64,000 bases of DNA from a virus. The stretch is taken from IMG/VR virus record IMGVR_UViG_3300034101_003795, positions 27,953-91,952 of that record; one strand, 5' to 3'. Under the pieces are notes generated by a model. The model did not search any database, was not told where the DNA came from, and worked only from the letters and a program-made list of their open reading frames with translations. Below, piece after piece: positions 28,344-36,968 of this stretch (positions are counted from its first letter, which is position 1; each line of letters begins with the position of its first letter). The position numbers were made by a program, and so were the translations under genes.

Positions 28344-28714
28344 GTTAATTCCCTTTCGGCATTGTTTAGCCATGCTAGATTTTTTGTTCTTAAAAAGTTT
28401 AAATACATATTGAATACTTTACTATTCACCTTAGTAAAATTATATTCTTGTTTACCCACTTTAGATAGGAATTTATTTGATTTTCCTTCTGAGTATAAGC
28501 CTATTGGATTATATACTTTTCCGTGCAAGCCTATTTTTAAATAGTATTGCTCGGTATCTGTGCCTTTGATATAGGCTAAGCATTTTTTTTCATCATCGGT
28601 TAGTGGATTTCCTGCCATATCGATATCATCATGCTGGCCAAAAAGGGTATATCTTCTATAAGTACTTTTGGCTTCTTGTTTATCTGGATTTATTTTGAAT
28701 ACATCATTTTCCAT
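28340..28714 (-). CDS. conserved phage hypothetical protein
   Basis: The 124-residue protein has a central YYLKIGLHGKVYNPIGLYSEG and a C-terminal FLRTKNLAWLNNAEREL. The latter recurs as a 'Fl.tKN..WL..AeRe' ending in uncharacterised phage proteins near HNH and zinc-ribbon genes. It overlaps both neighbours. No catalytic pattern is visible. Confidence 0.5.
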   Translation of the reverse strand: MENDVFKINPDKQEAKSTYRRYTLFGQHDDIDMAGNPLTDDEKKCLAYIKGTDTEQYYLKIGLHGKVYNPIGLYSEGKSNKFLSKVGKQEYNFTKVNSKVFNMYLNFLRTKNLAWLNNAERELT

Positions 28715-29090
28715 TTAGTTTTCTCCTTTTTTTACCTTGAGTCCCAGGCCATTTTACCTTTTCTTTTTTGCTTACTCTGCTCATGCCAGATGGTAGATCT
28801 TTAAGCTCTTTAGTATCGTACTTGTATTCATTATGTTTCATATTTAAAGCAGTTAATTGATCTTCACTCATCCTATCTCTGTTTCTGTTTGCTAAGTCTC
28901 CGAGTGTTTTTAGTTCAGTATCGCATTTCCTAACAGATGTGCTTTGTGTCGCAACATCTACAATATATCGTCTAGTAGTTTGATCTGATCCACAATTATC
29001 ACAATTTGGAGTAGAATTATAGTCTTTTATATAAAAGAATAATTCAAAATCATGATTACATTTGGTACAATTATAGGAATATGTCGGCAT
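28704..29090 (-). CDS. FmdB-type zinc-ribbon protein
   Basis: The N-terminal 45 residues (PTYSYNCTKCNHDFELFFYI, then PNCDNCGSDQTTRRYI) form the two-CxxC zinc ribbon of the FmdB/CxxC_CxxC_SSSS family. A Lys-rich C-terminal tail follows. In phages and bacteria such proteins are thought to be regulators or scaffolds binding nucleic acid; no specific role is known. It lies one base downstream of the HNH gene. Confidence 0.75.
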   Translation of the reverse strand: MPTYSYNCTKCNHDFELFFYIKDYNSTPNCDNCGSDQTTRRYIVDVATQSTSVRKCDTELKTLGDLANRNRDRMSEDQLTALNMKHNEYKYDTKELKDLPSGMSRVSKKEKVKWPGTQGKKRRKLNGK

Positions 29091-29091
29091 G

Positions 29092-29670
29092 TTAAAAATA
29101 GGACTCTGGTAAGTAAATTTTCCATTCTACTGGTATGTCCTTTATCTTAACTAAGTAGGACGCTATAGGCAAGTACTTCATATTTTTTTGAGGCATTATT
29201 GGCAAATTTCTAAGTGGCATATTTGCTTGTTTAGGAGTTTTATTCCCTTTTCTTCTATTACAATAAACACAAGCGGTAACTATATTAGTCCAACTAGTCG
29301 GAGATATCTTATCATTATTCCATAAAGATTTAGGTATTACATGATCATATGTAAGTTGGTTTATTTCTACTTGATTGCCACAATATTGACAAGTATAATT
29401 ATCTCTAATAAATAAATTTTTTCTAGAAAATTTTACTTTGGAATTATTTATACGAAAATATCTTGCTGTTTTAACAACAGCGGGGATTGGATATTTTTTA
29501 TCATTAGAACAAAGAATATAATCGTCTTTATAAAAATCAATTATTTCAACACCAATCTTACGGTTGGCCTCGTGTTTAAAAGACCAAACAATAGCTTTTT
29601 GCCAATGAATTATAGTAATAGGAGTATAGTCAGCATTTAATACTAGACATTTAGTATTTTGTATTTTCAT
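29092..29670 (-). CDS. HNH endonuclease
   Basis: Of 192 residues, the first 85 (LVLNADYTPITIIHWQKAIV) match the N-terminal domain of the HNH family common in Cyanobacteria and phages. An HNH motif follows with zinc cysteines YTCQYCG near 93-99, the DHVIPKS His near 110 and TACVYCNRRKGN near 132. It hydrolyses DNA with a metal ion; phage versions serve as homing, packaging or recombination nucleases. It overlaps phoH by 20 bases, so it is probably an ordinary operon member and not a recent invader. Confidence 0.85.
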   Translation of the reverse strand: MKIQNTKCLVLNADYTPITIIHWQKAIVWSFKHEANRKIGVEIIDFYKDDYILCSNDKKYPIPAVVKTARYFRINNSKVKFSRKNLFIRDNYTCQYCGNQVEINQLTYDHVIPKSLWNNDKISPTSWTNIVTACVYCNRRKGNKTPKQANMPLRNLPIMPQKNMKYLPIASYLVKIKDIPVEWKIYLPESYF

Positions 29671-30385
29671 TTTCTATTTGACTTAATCTTCCTAATATTT
29701 TAACAATTATAGGATTTCTAACTATATCAGAACCCAATAACTGCACAATACCAATACTATCAATATCATTTAAGGCATTTATCATTTCGGCAAATCCGCC
29801 TCTTTGACTTTTGTGGAGATCGCTTTGTCCAACATCTCCAGTAAGTACCATTTTACTATTATTTCCAGTTCTTGTCAATAACATTTTTAATTGATCATAC
29901 GACGCATTTTGACATTCATCGGCGACAATAAAAGCATTATGAAAATTACGACCTCTCATTAATCCTAATGGAACAACTTCAATTTTATTATTCAATCTTA
30001 ATGATGCATAATGGGATGGGCTTATAAAGTGATTAATTTCATCTAATATTGGTAATAGATATGGATGAAGTTTCTCTTCTGCTGTTCCGGGTAAATAGCC
30101 AATTTTTTCACCAGCCTCTATCACTGGTCTTGTTATTATGATCTTTTTTACTTTATCATCAAGTAAATACTCAAGAGCCATACCAATAGCAATATGTGTT
30201 TTACCACTACCAGCCAATCCCTGGCAAAATGTTATCGTATTTTCAGCTATCATACGAATATATTCTGCTTGATTATCTGTTCGTGGCTTCAATCTATTTC
30301 GATATGCATGACCAGCATTTTCATTCACCAATGGTTTTGTTGCATCAATTACTTTCTTTTTCTTGCTTCTTGTGTTTTTTCTCAA
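29651..30385 (-). CDS. phoH: PhoH-like ATPase
   Basis: This 244-residue P-loop ATPase has Walker A GLAGSGKTHIA near 56-66, ITRPVIEAGEKIGYLPG near 84-100, Walker B AFIVADECQNA near 147 and TGDVGQSD near 178, all as in PhoH proteins widespread in marine phages. The start is TTG at 30385, 6-7 bases after AAAGGG; no ATG is nearby. Role is unclear: RNA/DNA helicase-like activity or stress response has been proposed for the family. Confidence 0.88.
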   Translation of the reverse strand: MRKNTRSKKKKVIDATKPLVNENAGHAYRNRLKPRTDNQAEYIRMIAENTITFCQGLAGSGKTHIAIGMALEYLLDDKVKKIIITRPVIEAGEKIGYLPGTAEEKLHPYLLPILDEINHFISPSHYASLRLNNKIEVVPLGLMRGRNFHNAFIVADECQNASYDQLKMLLTRTGNNSKMVLTGDVGQSDLHKSQRGGFAEMINALNDIDSIGIVQLLGSDIVRNPIIVKILGRLSQIENENTKY

Positions 30386-30406
30386 TGGTTACCCTTTGCT
30401 ATAGAG

Positions 30407-32602
30407 TTAAATTAGACAAGCGCCACCAGCACAACTAATTTCCTCTATACCAGTAGTATTGTCCTCAGTCTCTGATAGTTGTGTATAATCAACCTTTTTG
30501 AAACTATTAAATAGATCACAATATATCTTCCAATTATGAACATCCTTCATACAGTATGTTAGCCGTTTAATGTCTCCATCAAAATATTTACCAGCAAAAT
30601 TTTTGGCCTTAGTTATGAATAATAGTTTATCTTGACTATCATTTTCTTTGGCCTGATCCATATTCACATAATCACACGCAGCCCATAAATTATTATCAAA
30701 TGAATTTAAGGCAAGCTCAATCAGTCCCGAACACCAAAGAGCAGCATCTCCATATTCTTTTACAATTTCACGACTAGTATAAACTGTAGTAAAAGGAGCT
30801 TGTGGATAGTCTTTATCTCCGCTTTGAGGGATTAAACTAATACCAGCAAAATATTTACGATTATTATAAATATATTCCGTCACACTATCCCACTCGTCTG
30901 GCTTTACTGTTACTGTATTACTCACATTATGGCTTAAAAACTCTTGAGTACATAAGGTTTTGTTTTTACCAGAATTTACCCAATTCTTTTGTGTGTCCTT
31001 AACCACAGAAAGCATTTCGACTGCTGGTAATTGATTTTTTAATTTTGCACCATCAGGCACTTCAATAGGAAACTTGACAACTTCATCTGTGTTATTGGCA
31101 GACCATCTTGATTTCTCGCAGGCTTGAGGATTATAAGTTTTAAAGTGTTGGTATGGTGCTTCTAAAATATTGGCCTGTACGTGCCTTATATAGCGTTTAG
31201 CGTGATGAGGATGAATACCAGAGCTTGTTCCAAGCATACTAGAAGAAGTACCTTCTGGTTTTAAACAGGTCACTCTTGCTGCTTGGTTAATTTTTATTTT
31301 TTCGGCAAATTTCTTATTAGTTTCTACTGCTATTTTAGCACCCTTGGTTAATACCTTTTCTGTTAGTACTAAATCATGCTTTTCCATAGTACCAGTCAAA
31401 GACACCCCTAATAAGGCTTCTCTTTCAAATATTTTTTTACTTATATTTCCAAGATATTCAAGATTTGTAAATCCAGCTTGTAGCGTTCCTATTATTGCTG
31501 CCGCTTTACATCTTTCATAGAAATCGTCTTCGTCTATAACACTAGAACAATTTATAGTTGTTAAATTACATCCTTGCCATCCGCTCTTACCACTCTCTTC
31601 ATCAACAGGCCACATCCCAATTTCTACACATGGATTAAAAATCATTTCTGTTGATTCGCTCCAAATAAATCCTGGTTCTCCAAACTCCTTCACACTTTCC
31701 ATAAGGGTTTGAAATTCTTCAAATGTTGTTTCATTTTTTAGTAATAGAGCAGAGTTGTTGCTTCGTGCTCTTTGTGGATTTTCTATATACCAGTTTCCTG
31801 TTTTAGCCTTAGCCATTTCTTCGTCTTCTGGACTAAATAATGCTAAACTAGCAGACCGACGAACGCCACCACTTAGCACAGCATCACTGCTATGCATTAC
31901 TATATCATAAGCATCAATAGGACGTAGTTTTTTTTGTCCATTCTCTATACAACGATCAAGTAAAGTTCTTATCTTTTCTAGACCGTTTTGGAGTGGCTCA
32001 AATCCTGGTGCCTTACCAACGCCAGAACTTAAATTAGAACCCTTAGATCGTATATTAGAATAATCAAATATAACATAACTATTTTTATACATCTTAAATT
32101 CTTCAATAGGCTTACTAACATAACTGCTAAGAAGAACACCCAATGCATCAGCCCATCCTTCAATACTATCTTCAATAATATATTTCATTCCTTCATTATT
32201 ATCAGGAATATCATGTTCTAGTGATGGCAATTTAGCAACGTGATGCTTTTGAACACTAAAGCCCGTGCCACTGCCACACAATAATAGCCAGAAACATTCT
32301 TGAAAAAATCTTAGTCTATCACAATAAGAGCTTGTGCAATTATAAATCTTTGCGTGTCTTTTTAAGATTGGATCTCCGCCGAACTGAAGTGCTCTTTGAC
32401 TACCAAGAACCTTCTTTTTATACATTATATCATATGACCAATCAATATCTTCTGATATTCCAAAATCAGCATACTTAGTATGCATCATATTTTTAACTCG
32501 CTCTACGGCTTCTTTCCAAGTTTCTCTACGATTTTTATCTTCTAACCAGCGAGCATATTTACTAACGAATGTATAATTTTGAAGTTCTTGAAGAGCAGAC
32601 AT
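30407..32602 (-). CDS. nrdJ: class II (B12-dependent) ribonucleotide reductase
   Basis: The 731-residue monomeric enzyme reads LGSQRALQFGG...IYNCTSSYC early and CGSGTGFSVQKHHVAKLP near 108. It has a central CNLTTINCSSV region and CLKPEGTSSSMLGTSSGIHP, and ends CAGGACLI, the mobile redox Cys pair of the Lactobacillus-type triphosphate reductase. It converts ribonucleotides to deoxyribonucleotides using adenosylcobalamin, so no small subunit is needed. I chose ATG 32602, behind CCAGGAGATAAT; the longer frame to 32653 has no ribosome site. It precedes phoH with a 21-base gap. The reductant partner (thioredoxin/glutaredoxin) is not in the window. Confidence 0.93.
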   Translation of the reverse strand: MSALQELQNYTFVSKYARWLEDKNRRETWKEAVERVKNMMHTKYADFGISEDIDWSYDIMYKKKVLGSQRALQFGGDPILKRHAKIYNCTSSYCDRLRFFQECFWLLLCGSGTGFSVQKHHVAKLPSLEHDIPDNNEGMKYIIEDSIEGWADALGVLLSSYVSKPIEEFKMYKNSYVIFDYSNIRSKGSNLSSGVGKAPGFEPLQNGLEKIRTLLDRCIENGQKKLRPIDAYDIVMHSSDAVLSGGVRRSASLALFSPEDEEMAKAKTGNWYIENPQRARSNNSALLLKNETTFEEFQTLMESVKEFGEPGFIWSESTEMIFNPCVEIGMWPVDEESGKSGWQGCNLTTINCSSVIDEDDFYERCKAAAIIGTLQAGFTNLEYLGNISKKIFEREALLGVSLTGTMEKHDLVLTEKVLTKGAKIAVETNKKFAEKIKINQAARVTCLKPEGTSSSMLGTSSGIHPHHAKRYIRHVQANILEAPYQHFKTYNPQACEKSRWSANNTDEVVKFPIEVPDGAKLKNQLPAVEMLSVVKDTQKNWVNSGKNKTLCTQEFLSHNVSNTVTVKPDEWDSVTEYIYNNRKYFAGISLIPQSGDKDYPQAPFTTVYTSREIVKEYGDAALWCSGLIELALNSFDNNLWAACDYVNMDQAKENDSQDKLLFITKAKNFAGKYFDGDIKRLTYCMKDVHNWKIYCDLFNSFKKVDYTQLSETEDNTTGIEEISCAGGACLI

Positions 32603-32644
32603 ATTATCTCCTGGTTTGATTATTGCATAATGAAAGAAGTCCGA

Positions 32645-32689
32645 GTAACACACTAGTATGGAAAGAAAAAGTAATCATTTCTGTGTTAC
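32645..32689. repeat. 8-bp inverted repeat upstream of the reductase
   Basis: GTAACACA (32645-32652) and its exact reverse complement TGTGTTAC (32682-32689) flank a 29-base A+T-rich spacer in the 150-base leader of the ribonucleotide reductase. It could be a regulator site or a long-loop RNA hairpin. No -10/-35 pair is clear in this leader. Confidence 0.35.
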
Positions 32690-32752
32690 CACTAATCCAT
32701 CTATAATAGATATAAAAACATAAACTTATATAAAATGATAATTGCTGTATAT

Positions 32753-33220
32753 TCATATTACACCGCAAACATTAGTAAGCCAAGAAAGATCAGACTCAAT
32801 TTTAATAATTTCAATACCACTTAATTTTACAAATTTATTAAAAATTTCTTGTTCTTTATCATCAAAAAGTTTTGTCCCATGATCATTTGACATAATTACT
32901 TTTGTTATTCCTTCTTGCCAAAGAGACATGATGCAATCATTACAACATTGTCCAGTAACATATGCTATACCATTATCTGGTCTAACAACACAATTAGATA
33001 AGGCGTTTTGTTCTGCGTGTATCATCCATGAATATTTCTCTGGCCTATCTAACGGCAATAAGGAATCATCGAGTCCTTTTGGAAAACCATTATATCCAAC
33101 GCCAAGAATTCTATTATTCTGATCTGTAATTACGCAACCGTGCTGCGTATGAATATCATGACTTCTTTGAGAAGCCACCTTGGCTAGTCCTAAAAAATAG
33201 TTTGTCCATGTTGGTCGCAT
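32753..33220 (-). CDS. dCMP deaminase
   Basis: The 155-residue zinc deaminase has WTNYFLGLAKVASQRS at the start, ILGVGYNGFPKG near 36-47, the HAEQNAL site near 66-72 and the second zinc site GQCCNDCIMSLWQEGI near 89-104. The usual PCxxC is CCNDC here. It supplies dUMP for thymidylate synthesis and balances dCTP. The ATG lies only six bases after a TATAAT box, implying a leaderless message. Confidence 0.88.
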   Translation of the reverse strand: MRPTWTNYFLGLAKVASQRSHDIHTQHGCVITDQNNRILGVGYNGFPKGLDDSLLPLDRPEKYSWMIHAEQNALSNCVVRPDNGIAYVTGQCCNDCIMSLWQEGITKVIMSNDHGTKLFDDKEQEIFNKFVKLSGIEIIKIESDLSWLTNVCGVI

Positions 33221-33226
33221 GGAGTT

Positions 33227-33255
33227 ATTATACTTGGTGTTCTGTCACAGGTCAA
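33227..33255 (-). promoter_or_regulatory. promoter of dCMP deaminase gene (leaderless)
   Basis: TTGACC (33250-33255) and TATAAT (33227-33232) are spaced by 17 bases. Transcription should start at or within a base or two of the ATG at 33220, and no ribosome site can lie on such an mRNA. Confidence 0.75.
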
Positions 33256-33257
33256 GA

Positions 33258-33506
33258 CTATTTTGTAACGAGCTTGTTATATAGAACAAGCGTTAGAATA
33301 CCACCAGCAACACCCATCACAACACCCGCTGGAGATAAAGCGTCATAACTACCAAGCAGATAGAGTATTGCTCCACCCATATAAGAGCCTGCTACTCCCA
33401 GTGCTACTGTTTTTACAAATCCAAAATTTTCTTCACCAGGAACAATACTCTTTGATATTGAACCAACAAATAAACCATAGACACACCATACTAAAATATT
33501 AAACAT
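33258..33506 (-). CDS. small membrane protein, GlsB/YeaQ/YmgE-like
   Basis: The 82-residue protein has three hydrophobic segments (about 1-17, 33-52 and 60-78), with GLFVGSISKSIVPGEENFGF between the first two, as in the transglycosylase-associated (GlsB/YmgE) membrane family. The role in bacteria is obscure; in a phage it may assist envelope changes or lysis. It overlaps the upstream gene by eight bases. Confidence 0.65.
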   Translation of the reverse strand: MFNILVWCVYGLFVGSISKSIVPGEENFGFVKTVALGVAGSYMGGAILYLLGSYDALSPAGVVMGVAGGILTLVLYNKLVTK

Positions 33507-33894
33507 TTGCTGCCTCCACTAAAGTTACTACTTGATCATCCGTGAGGTTTTCTCCTTCATCTAATATTGCATATAACAGTTTCTCTCCGTGTTCTTTATA
33601 TTGATCACGGTCTAGTTCTCTACGTATTATTTTTCTGATTTTCATTTTGGTAAACCATCCGCGTTTTTTGCTGAAGTTCCTTATATCTGTTCCATATAAA
33701 GAGAACCTATCATTGGCGTTAGACAGAGCTGATATCTTCTCTTTATTACATTCTTGAATAACTCTAATTATTGTTAATATAATACTTATAACCATTAATA
33801 TAGCTATAATACTACCATATTTTTCTTCTTGTGGAATTTGTGCTTTTTTAAGAATTGCAATAGCGATTGGTTTTAGTTTTTCATTATCTTGCAT
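33499..33894 (-). CDS. single-span membrane protein, unknown
   Basis: From ATG 33894 the 131-residue protein has a hydrophobic helix near 30-50 (IIAILMVISIILTIIRVI) followed by a basic, cytosolic-looking domain (FTKMKIRKIIRRELDRDQYK). The start is preferred over 33930 because the latter lies inside the upstream gene. Its place among membrane proteins and a protease suggests a lysis or envelope role. Confidence 0.5.
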   Translation of the reverse strand: MQDNEKLKPIAIAILKKAQIPQEEKYGSIIAILMVISIILTIIRVIQECNKEKISALSNANDRFSLYGTDIRNFSKKRGWFTKMKIRKIIRRELDRDQYKEHGEKLLYAILDEGENLTDDQVVTLVEAANV

Positions 33895-34225
33895 TATTAA
33901 TACTCTTTTGTGGTATTGGACAATTACCATTTGGACAATCTTTTTGTTGTATTATAACTGGAGAATGAGTTATAATTTTTTGTTGTGTCTTATCTGGTTC
34001 GCAATATCCACAGTCTACTTTCTTAATACCATCTCCACTAATATAAAATCCAGTTCCTTTACAAATAGGACAATCTTTTCTTTTATATTTTTTAGAAGCA
34101 TCAGTGTGTTGAGCTTTAATTATTCCTCCAGCAATCACTACTGCTGGTAATGTTGATCCATTATATTTATATGTACTAAATAACAAAACTGATCCTATCA
34201 ATAGAACATTAAGAATTTTGGTCAT
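33884..34225 (-). CDS. secreted/membrane protein with DnaJ-type CxxC motifs
   Basis: From ATG 34225, behind GGAGAAATAAAG, the 113-residue protein has a hydrophobic N-terminal segment (LNVLLIGSVLLFSTY) like a signal peptide or anchor, then CPICKGTGFYISGDGIKKVD and CGYCEP. This is the CxxCxGxG pattern of the DnaJ zinc domain in a two-site form, and a second CPNGNCPIP occurs at the end. It may be a zinc- or disulfide-stabilised envelope protein. Confidence 0.5.
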   Translation of the reverse strand: MTKILNVLLIGSVLLFSTYKYNGSTLPAVVIAGGIIKAQHTDASKKYKRKDCPICKGTGFYISGDGIKKVDCGYCEPDKTQQKIITHSPVIIQQKDCPNGNCPIPQKSINNAR

Positions 34226-34379
34226 CTTTATTTCTCCATGGTAGAATCTTTTTACGTTTTGGTTTAGGCAAATCAATATTATCTATAGATTTAGGAGCAA
34301 AAATTTTAATTAATCCAAGTATAAAATTAGTAATAATGCTAATTAAACGATTTAATGCTATCTTATCTAATATTCTCAT
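34209..34379 (-). CDS. 56-residue single-span membrane protein
   Basis: ATG 34379 overlaps the stop of the papain-like protease gene (ATGA). The product has a hydrophobic helix near 12-27 (LISIITNFILGLIKIF) and a basic C-terminus (PKPKRKKILPWRNK). Its end overlaps the next gene by 17 bases. Size and topology resemble small phage lysis or membrane accessory proteins. Confidence 0.6.
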   Translation of the reverse strand: MRILDKIALNRLISIITNFILGLIKIFAPKSIDNIDLPKPKRKKILPWRNKDDQNS

Positions 34380-35302
34380 AAATAATCCTCAAACCCATAT
34401 GATGGAAGTTTTTGAACAGGAAAACCATCAAAATTACTAAAAGCATAACTACCATTTGCTGCTAACATTCCAGCAGCAACTTCAGCACGAATAAGAAATG
34501 ACCCATCAGGAATTGGACCCCATTCTGGATGACCACCATCATTCCATTTACCCCAACTATTTTGTACTAAAAATAATGGCTCACTACCAGTATCATCACA
34601 GGCTATCCAGGCCATAGCGTGGGCCCAATTACCACTAGTATTTGCTATTCCTTTTTTATCTCGTTTATTACTAAATCCATAATTAGAACATACCGATAAT
34701 CCATAACCATTAGCTATTGCGTCTCGTGCTTCTTCTATTGTTCGTACTAAACTAACAGTTTTAATTTGGTGATCATTAGCAAGATCAATCACAGGGTCTG
34801 GTAATCCTCTTCCTCCCCAACCAGCACCAAGATTACCATTGTATTTAGTAAAATCAGCAATACCGGGATAATTTTTTCTTAATACTATACCGCCATTTTT
34901 ACTTACAAATTCAGCGGCTCTTGAACAACTCATGCCTTGTCCACTCCAACCTCTAGCACCGTAAATTGCTTCTGTCGCTCCTTTTGCTATCCATGCTTCT
35001 CTTTCTCCATTGACATCTATTTCTACTGCTCTACTAACATCACAAGCATTCCGTGTTGCATGACTAACACAATCTCCAGTAGTTTGTCTTTCATTATATG
35101 GATTTTTATCAAATTTTAATACACTCTTGTATGGTGTTGATAATTTGCCCTTACCATTATTTTTAATTTTTTTGCTAGCGTCTCCAAATAATGGATATTT
35201 ACTATTTTCCATTAGATTATCAAATATCTGCTGTTCCCAAATACAGCCAGAGAAACCTTTTTTATAATTTTTATATAATTCTTCTGGAGATAGTTTTGTC
35301 AT
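34376..35302 (-). CDS. papain-like (C1-type) cysteine protease
   Basis: The 308-residue protein has the complete C1 triad: Cys78 in TTGDCVSHATRN, His228 in NWAHAMAW and Asn248 in LVQNSWGKWNDGG. In cellular cathepsins the order Cys-His-Asn and the QNSWG motif are identical. There is no signal peptide and no long pro-region. It lies among small membrane proteins and holin candidates, so it may be a virion or lysis protease, or may digest a host surface protein. It overlaps neighbours by one and four bases. Confidence 0.82.
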   Translation of the reverse strand: MTKLSPEELYKNYKKGFSGCIWEQQIFDNLMENSKYPLFGDASKKIKNNGKGKLSTPYKSVLKFDKNPYNERQTTGDCVSHATRNACDVSRAVEIDVNGEREAWIAKGATEAIYGARGWSGQGMSCSRAAEFVSKNGGIVLRKNYPGIADFTKYNGNLGAGWGGRGLPDPVIDLANDHQIKTVSLVRTIEEARDAIANGYGLSVCSNYGFSNKRDKKGIANTSGNWAHAMAWIACDDTGSEPLFLVQNSWGKWNDGGHPEWGPIPDGSFLIRAEVAAGMLAANGSYAFSNFDGFPVQKLPSYGFEDYL

Positions 35303-35802
35303 TATTTACTTCCTTCGTTACATGCCCAGGCTAGTGCCTTAAACCCATTAACTGCATTTTCTCTTAATTCTTTATTTAGTAATACATTATCGTCACCAAT
35401 CGATTGTACAATCAATGCTTTTGCCGCTTCTGGTAAATCGGGATACTTACTTTTAATATCAAGTCGAAGTAAAAGACCGGCTAGTCTATTAGCTTGTCTA
35501 ATGTCTTCTGTATTTTTAATAACTTCATTCTCTCCATCTAAACTAATTAGAGTAGCCATATCGTTGTATAAAGATGCTAATCTTTTGCCGTCTATCTTAC
35601 GATCAGAATTTGAAGATAGTGCTTTAATGATATCTTTACTTTTGGTTAATAGTTCATCTGAGGATGGAGCCATTAGATCAAGATTATCAACTACATTAAC
35701 TGAAGGACGATTACTGTCTAAAAAGTTATTTAAATTTGGTTTAAAAATACCTATAGCAATTAGTAGTAATGCGATTAAGAGTAATAAATTTTTTGAATTC
35801 AT
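35302..35802 (-). CDS. membrane-anchored hypothetical protein
   Basis: The 166-residue protein has an N-terminal anchor (NLLLLIALLLIAIGIF) followed by a helical, soluble domain (SNSDRKIDGKRLASLYNDMA, then RQANRLAGLLLRLDIKSKYP). It abuts the protease gene (one base overlap) and overlaps the upstream one by four bases, so the three are co-translated. Function unknown. Confidence 0.5.
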   Translation of the reverse strand: MNSKNLLLLIALLLIAIGIFKPNLNNFLDSNRPSVNVVDNLDLMAPSSDELLTKSKDIIKALSSNSDRKIDGKRLASLYNDMATLISLDGENEVIKNTEDIRQANRLAGLLLRLDIKSKYPDLPEAAKALIVQSIGDDNVLLNKELRENAVNGFKALAWACNEGSK

Positions 35803-36227
35803 AAATCACCTACAGTCTTTTTGTTTTCTGTTTTTAATATGCTATTATTTATTGGGGTGGTTGAGTTACCACAAACATTTGGAGATAGATACGGAAACAT
35901 TTGATCGGCAGCTTTTACTGCGTCATCACAACCACTCTCAACCGCTAAATCTCTTGTTTGTTTCCATGAAGCCACAAGTTTAAAGAATATATCTTCTTTT
36001 GTGATTACTACTGGTTTGACAGTAGGAACAACTACGGAGACCGGATTTACAGATTTTAATGAGGGTGAGCTTTTTATCTTTTCAATAGTGGTTGATAAGA
36101 AATTTTGGACTGGACTCATTTTATCTTTGAATAAAACCCATAGTATTAAGCCGGCTCCAGCATATAGGGCTAAATCTGTAGTTGATAACTTACTTGCAAA
36201 CTGATCAAATGTTTCTGTATAGTTCAT
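35799..36227 (-). CDS. membrane-anchored hypothetical protein
   Basis: The 142-residue protein has a hydrophobic segment near 17-34 (TDLALYAGAGLILWVLF) and a C-terminal helical domain with one Cys pair (ESGCDDAVKAADQMFPYLSP ... NVCGN). It belongs to the run of small anchored proteins leading to the papain-like protease. Unrecognised. Confidence 0.45.
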   Translation of the reverse strand: MNYTETFDQFASKLSTTDLALYAGAGLILWVLFKDKMSPVQNFLSTTIEKIKSSPSLKSVNPVSVVVPTVKPVVITKEDIFFKLVASWKQTRDLAVESGCDDAVKAADQMFPYLSPNVCGNSTTPINNSILKTENKKTVGDL

Positions 36228-36252
36228 ATAATATTCCTTTTAAATTAAATCA

Positions 36253-36636
36253 TCATTTAGAATTAGATTGTAAAAATACTCCAGTTTCTCTAAAAGTAGT
36301 TACCATAGCATCTATGGTAGATCCAACAAGAATCATTAGAAATGTTTTTACATATTTATGTATAAGAGGTTCTATGAGAGGTGGTATGAATGGTATGTCT
36401 ATTATAGTAAATACCTTATCATAAAAATTATTTAACAGATCCATTGCGACAGTCTTTTTATCTTTTCCTGTTTCGTTTATAGATAATACTTCTATCTTTT
36501 GAATTATATTAGCTACTGCTAATTGTAAAATCTTCCACGCCTGACCTATAGCTACTCTTTTAACTTCATTTAAGGAAATTTTACTTTCGTTTATTAGATT
36601 TTCTAGCTCTGGTTTTAACAATTCTGCTAGTTTCAT
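36253..36636 (-). CDS. small amphipathic/membrane protein
   Basis: The 127-residue protein is helical, with a hydrophobic C-terminal half (IDIPFIPPLIEPLIHKYV, then KTFLMILVGSTIDAMV). It overlaps the holin-like gene by 56 bases. This suggests a lysis or membrane-remodelling cassette, although no family is recognised. Confidence 0.45.
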   Translation of the reverse strand: MKLAELLKPELENLINESKISLNEVKRVAIGQAWKILQLAVANIIQKIEVLSINETGKDKKTVAMDLLNNFYDKVFTIIDIPFIPPLIEPLIHKYVKTFLMILVGSTIDAMVTTFRETGVFLQSNSK

Positions 36637-36922
36637 CTTTTTTGCCTCTTTTACTATTTGTTTTATTAGCTATTACTCTTTCTTCTGGAGAAGCTGTGTT
36701 CCACCAAGTATTTTTTACTTCTGTACGACCTTTAATATATTTATATAAAACAGTTAATTGACCACCAATAAGAATTATAGCTTCTACACCACGAGTAGTT
36801 TCGTGGATTAAATCTTCTTTTTGATTATTAGTATCTAATAATCCTAATAAATATAATCCGCTAAACATAAAGCTTACTAAGGTAAACCAAAATTCGCTAG
36901 TTCTATAACCAGGTTTAATCAT
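36581..36922 (-). CDS. holin-like membrane protein
   Basis: The 113-residue protein has two hydrophobic stretches (about 10-30, WFTLVSFMFSGLYLLGLL, and about 48-65, AIILIGGQLTVLYKYI), a short charged turn between them and a strongly basic C-terminal tail (KRGKKDETSRIVKTRARKSN). That is the topology of class II holins, and the TSEFWFTL opening occurs in holin-like phage proteins. No amidase or lysozyme is next to it, so the cognate endolysin may be elsewhere, or the papain-like protease acts in lysis. Confidence 0.5.
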   Translation of the reverse strand: MIKPGYRTSEFWFTLVSFMFSGLYLLGLLDTNNQKEDLIHETTRGVEAIILIGGQLTVLYKYIKGRTEVKNTWWNTASPEERVIANKTNSKRGKKDETSRIVKTRARKSNKRK

Positions 36923-36968
36923 ATTATATTACCTCAATTATTAATACACCAAATGGATTAATTGCAAT

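Noticed and set aside
32602-32653. Longer N-terminus for the ribonucleotide reductase from 32653
   Set aside because: No ribosome site, sequence not reductase-like; ATG 32602 has AGGAGA directly upstream.
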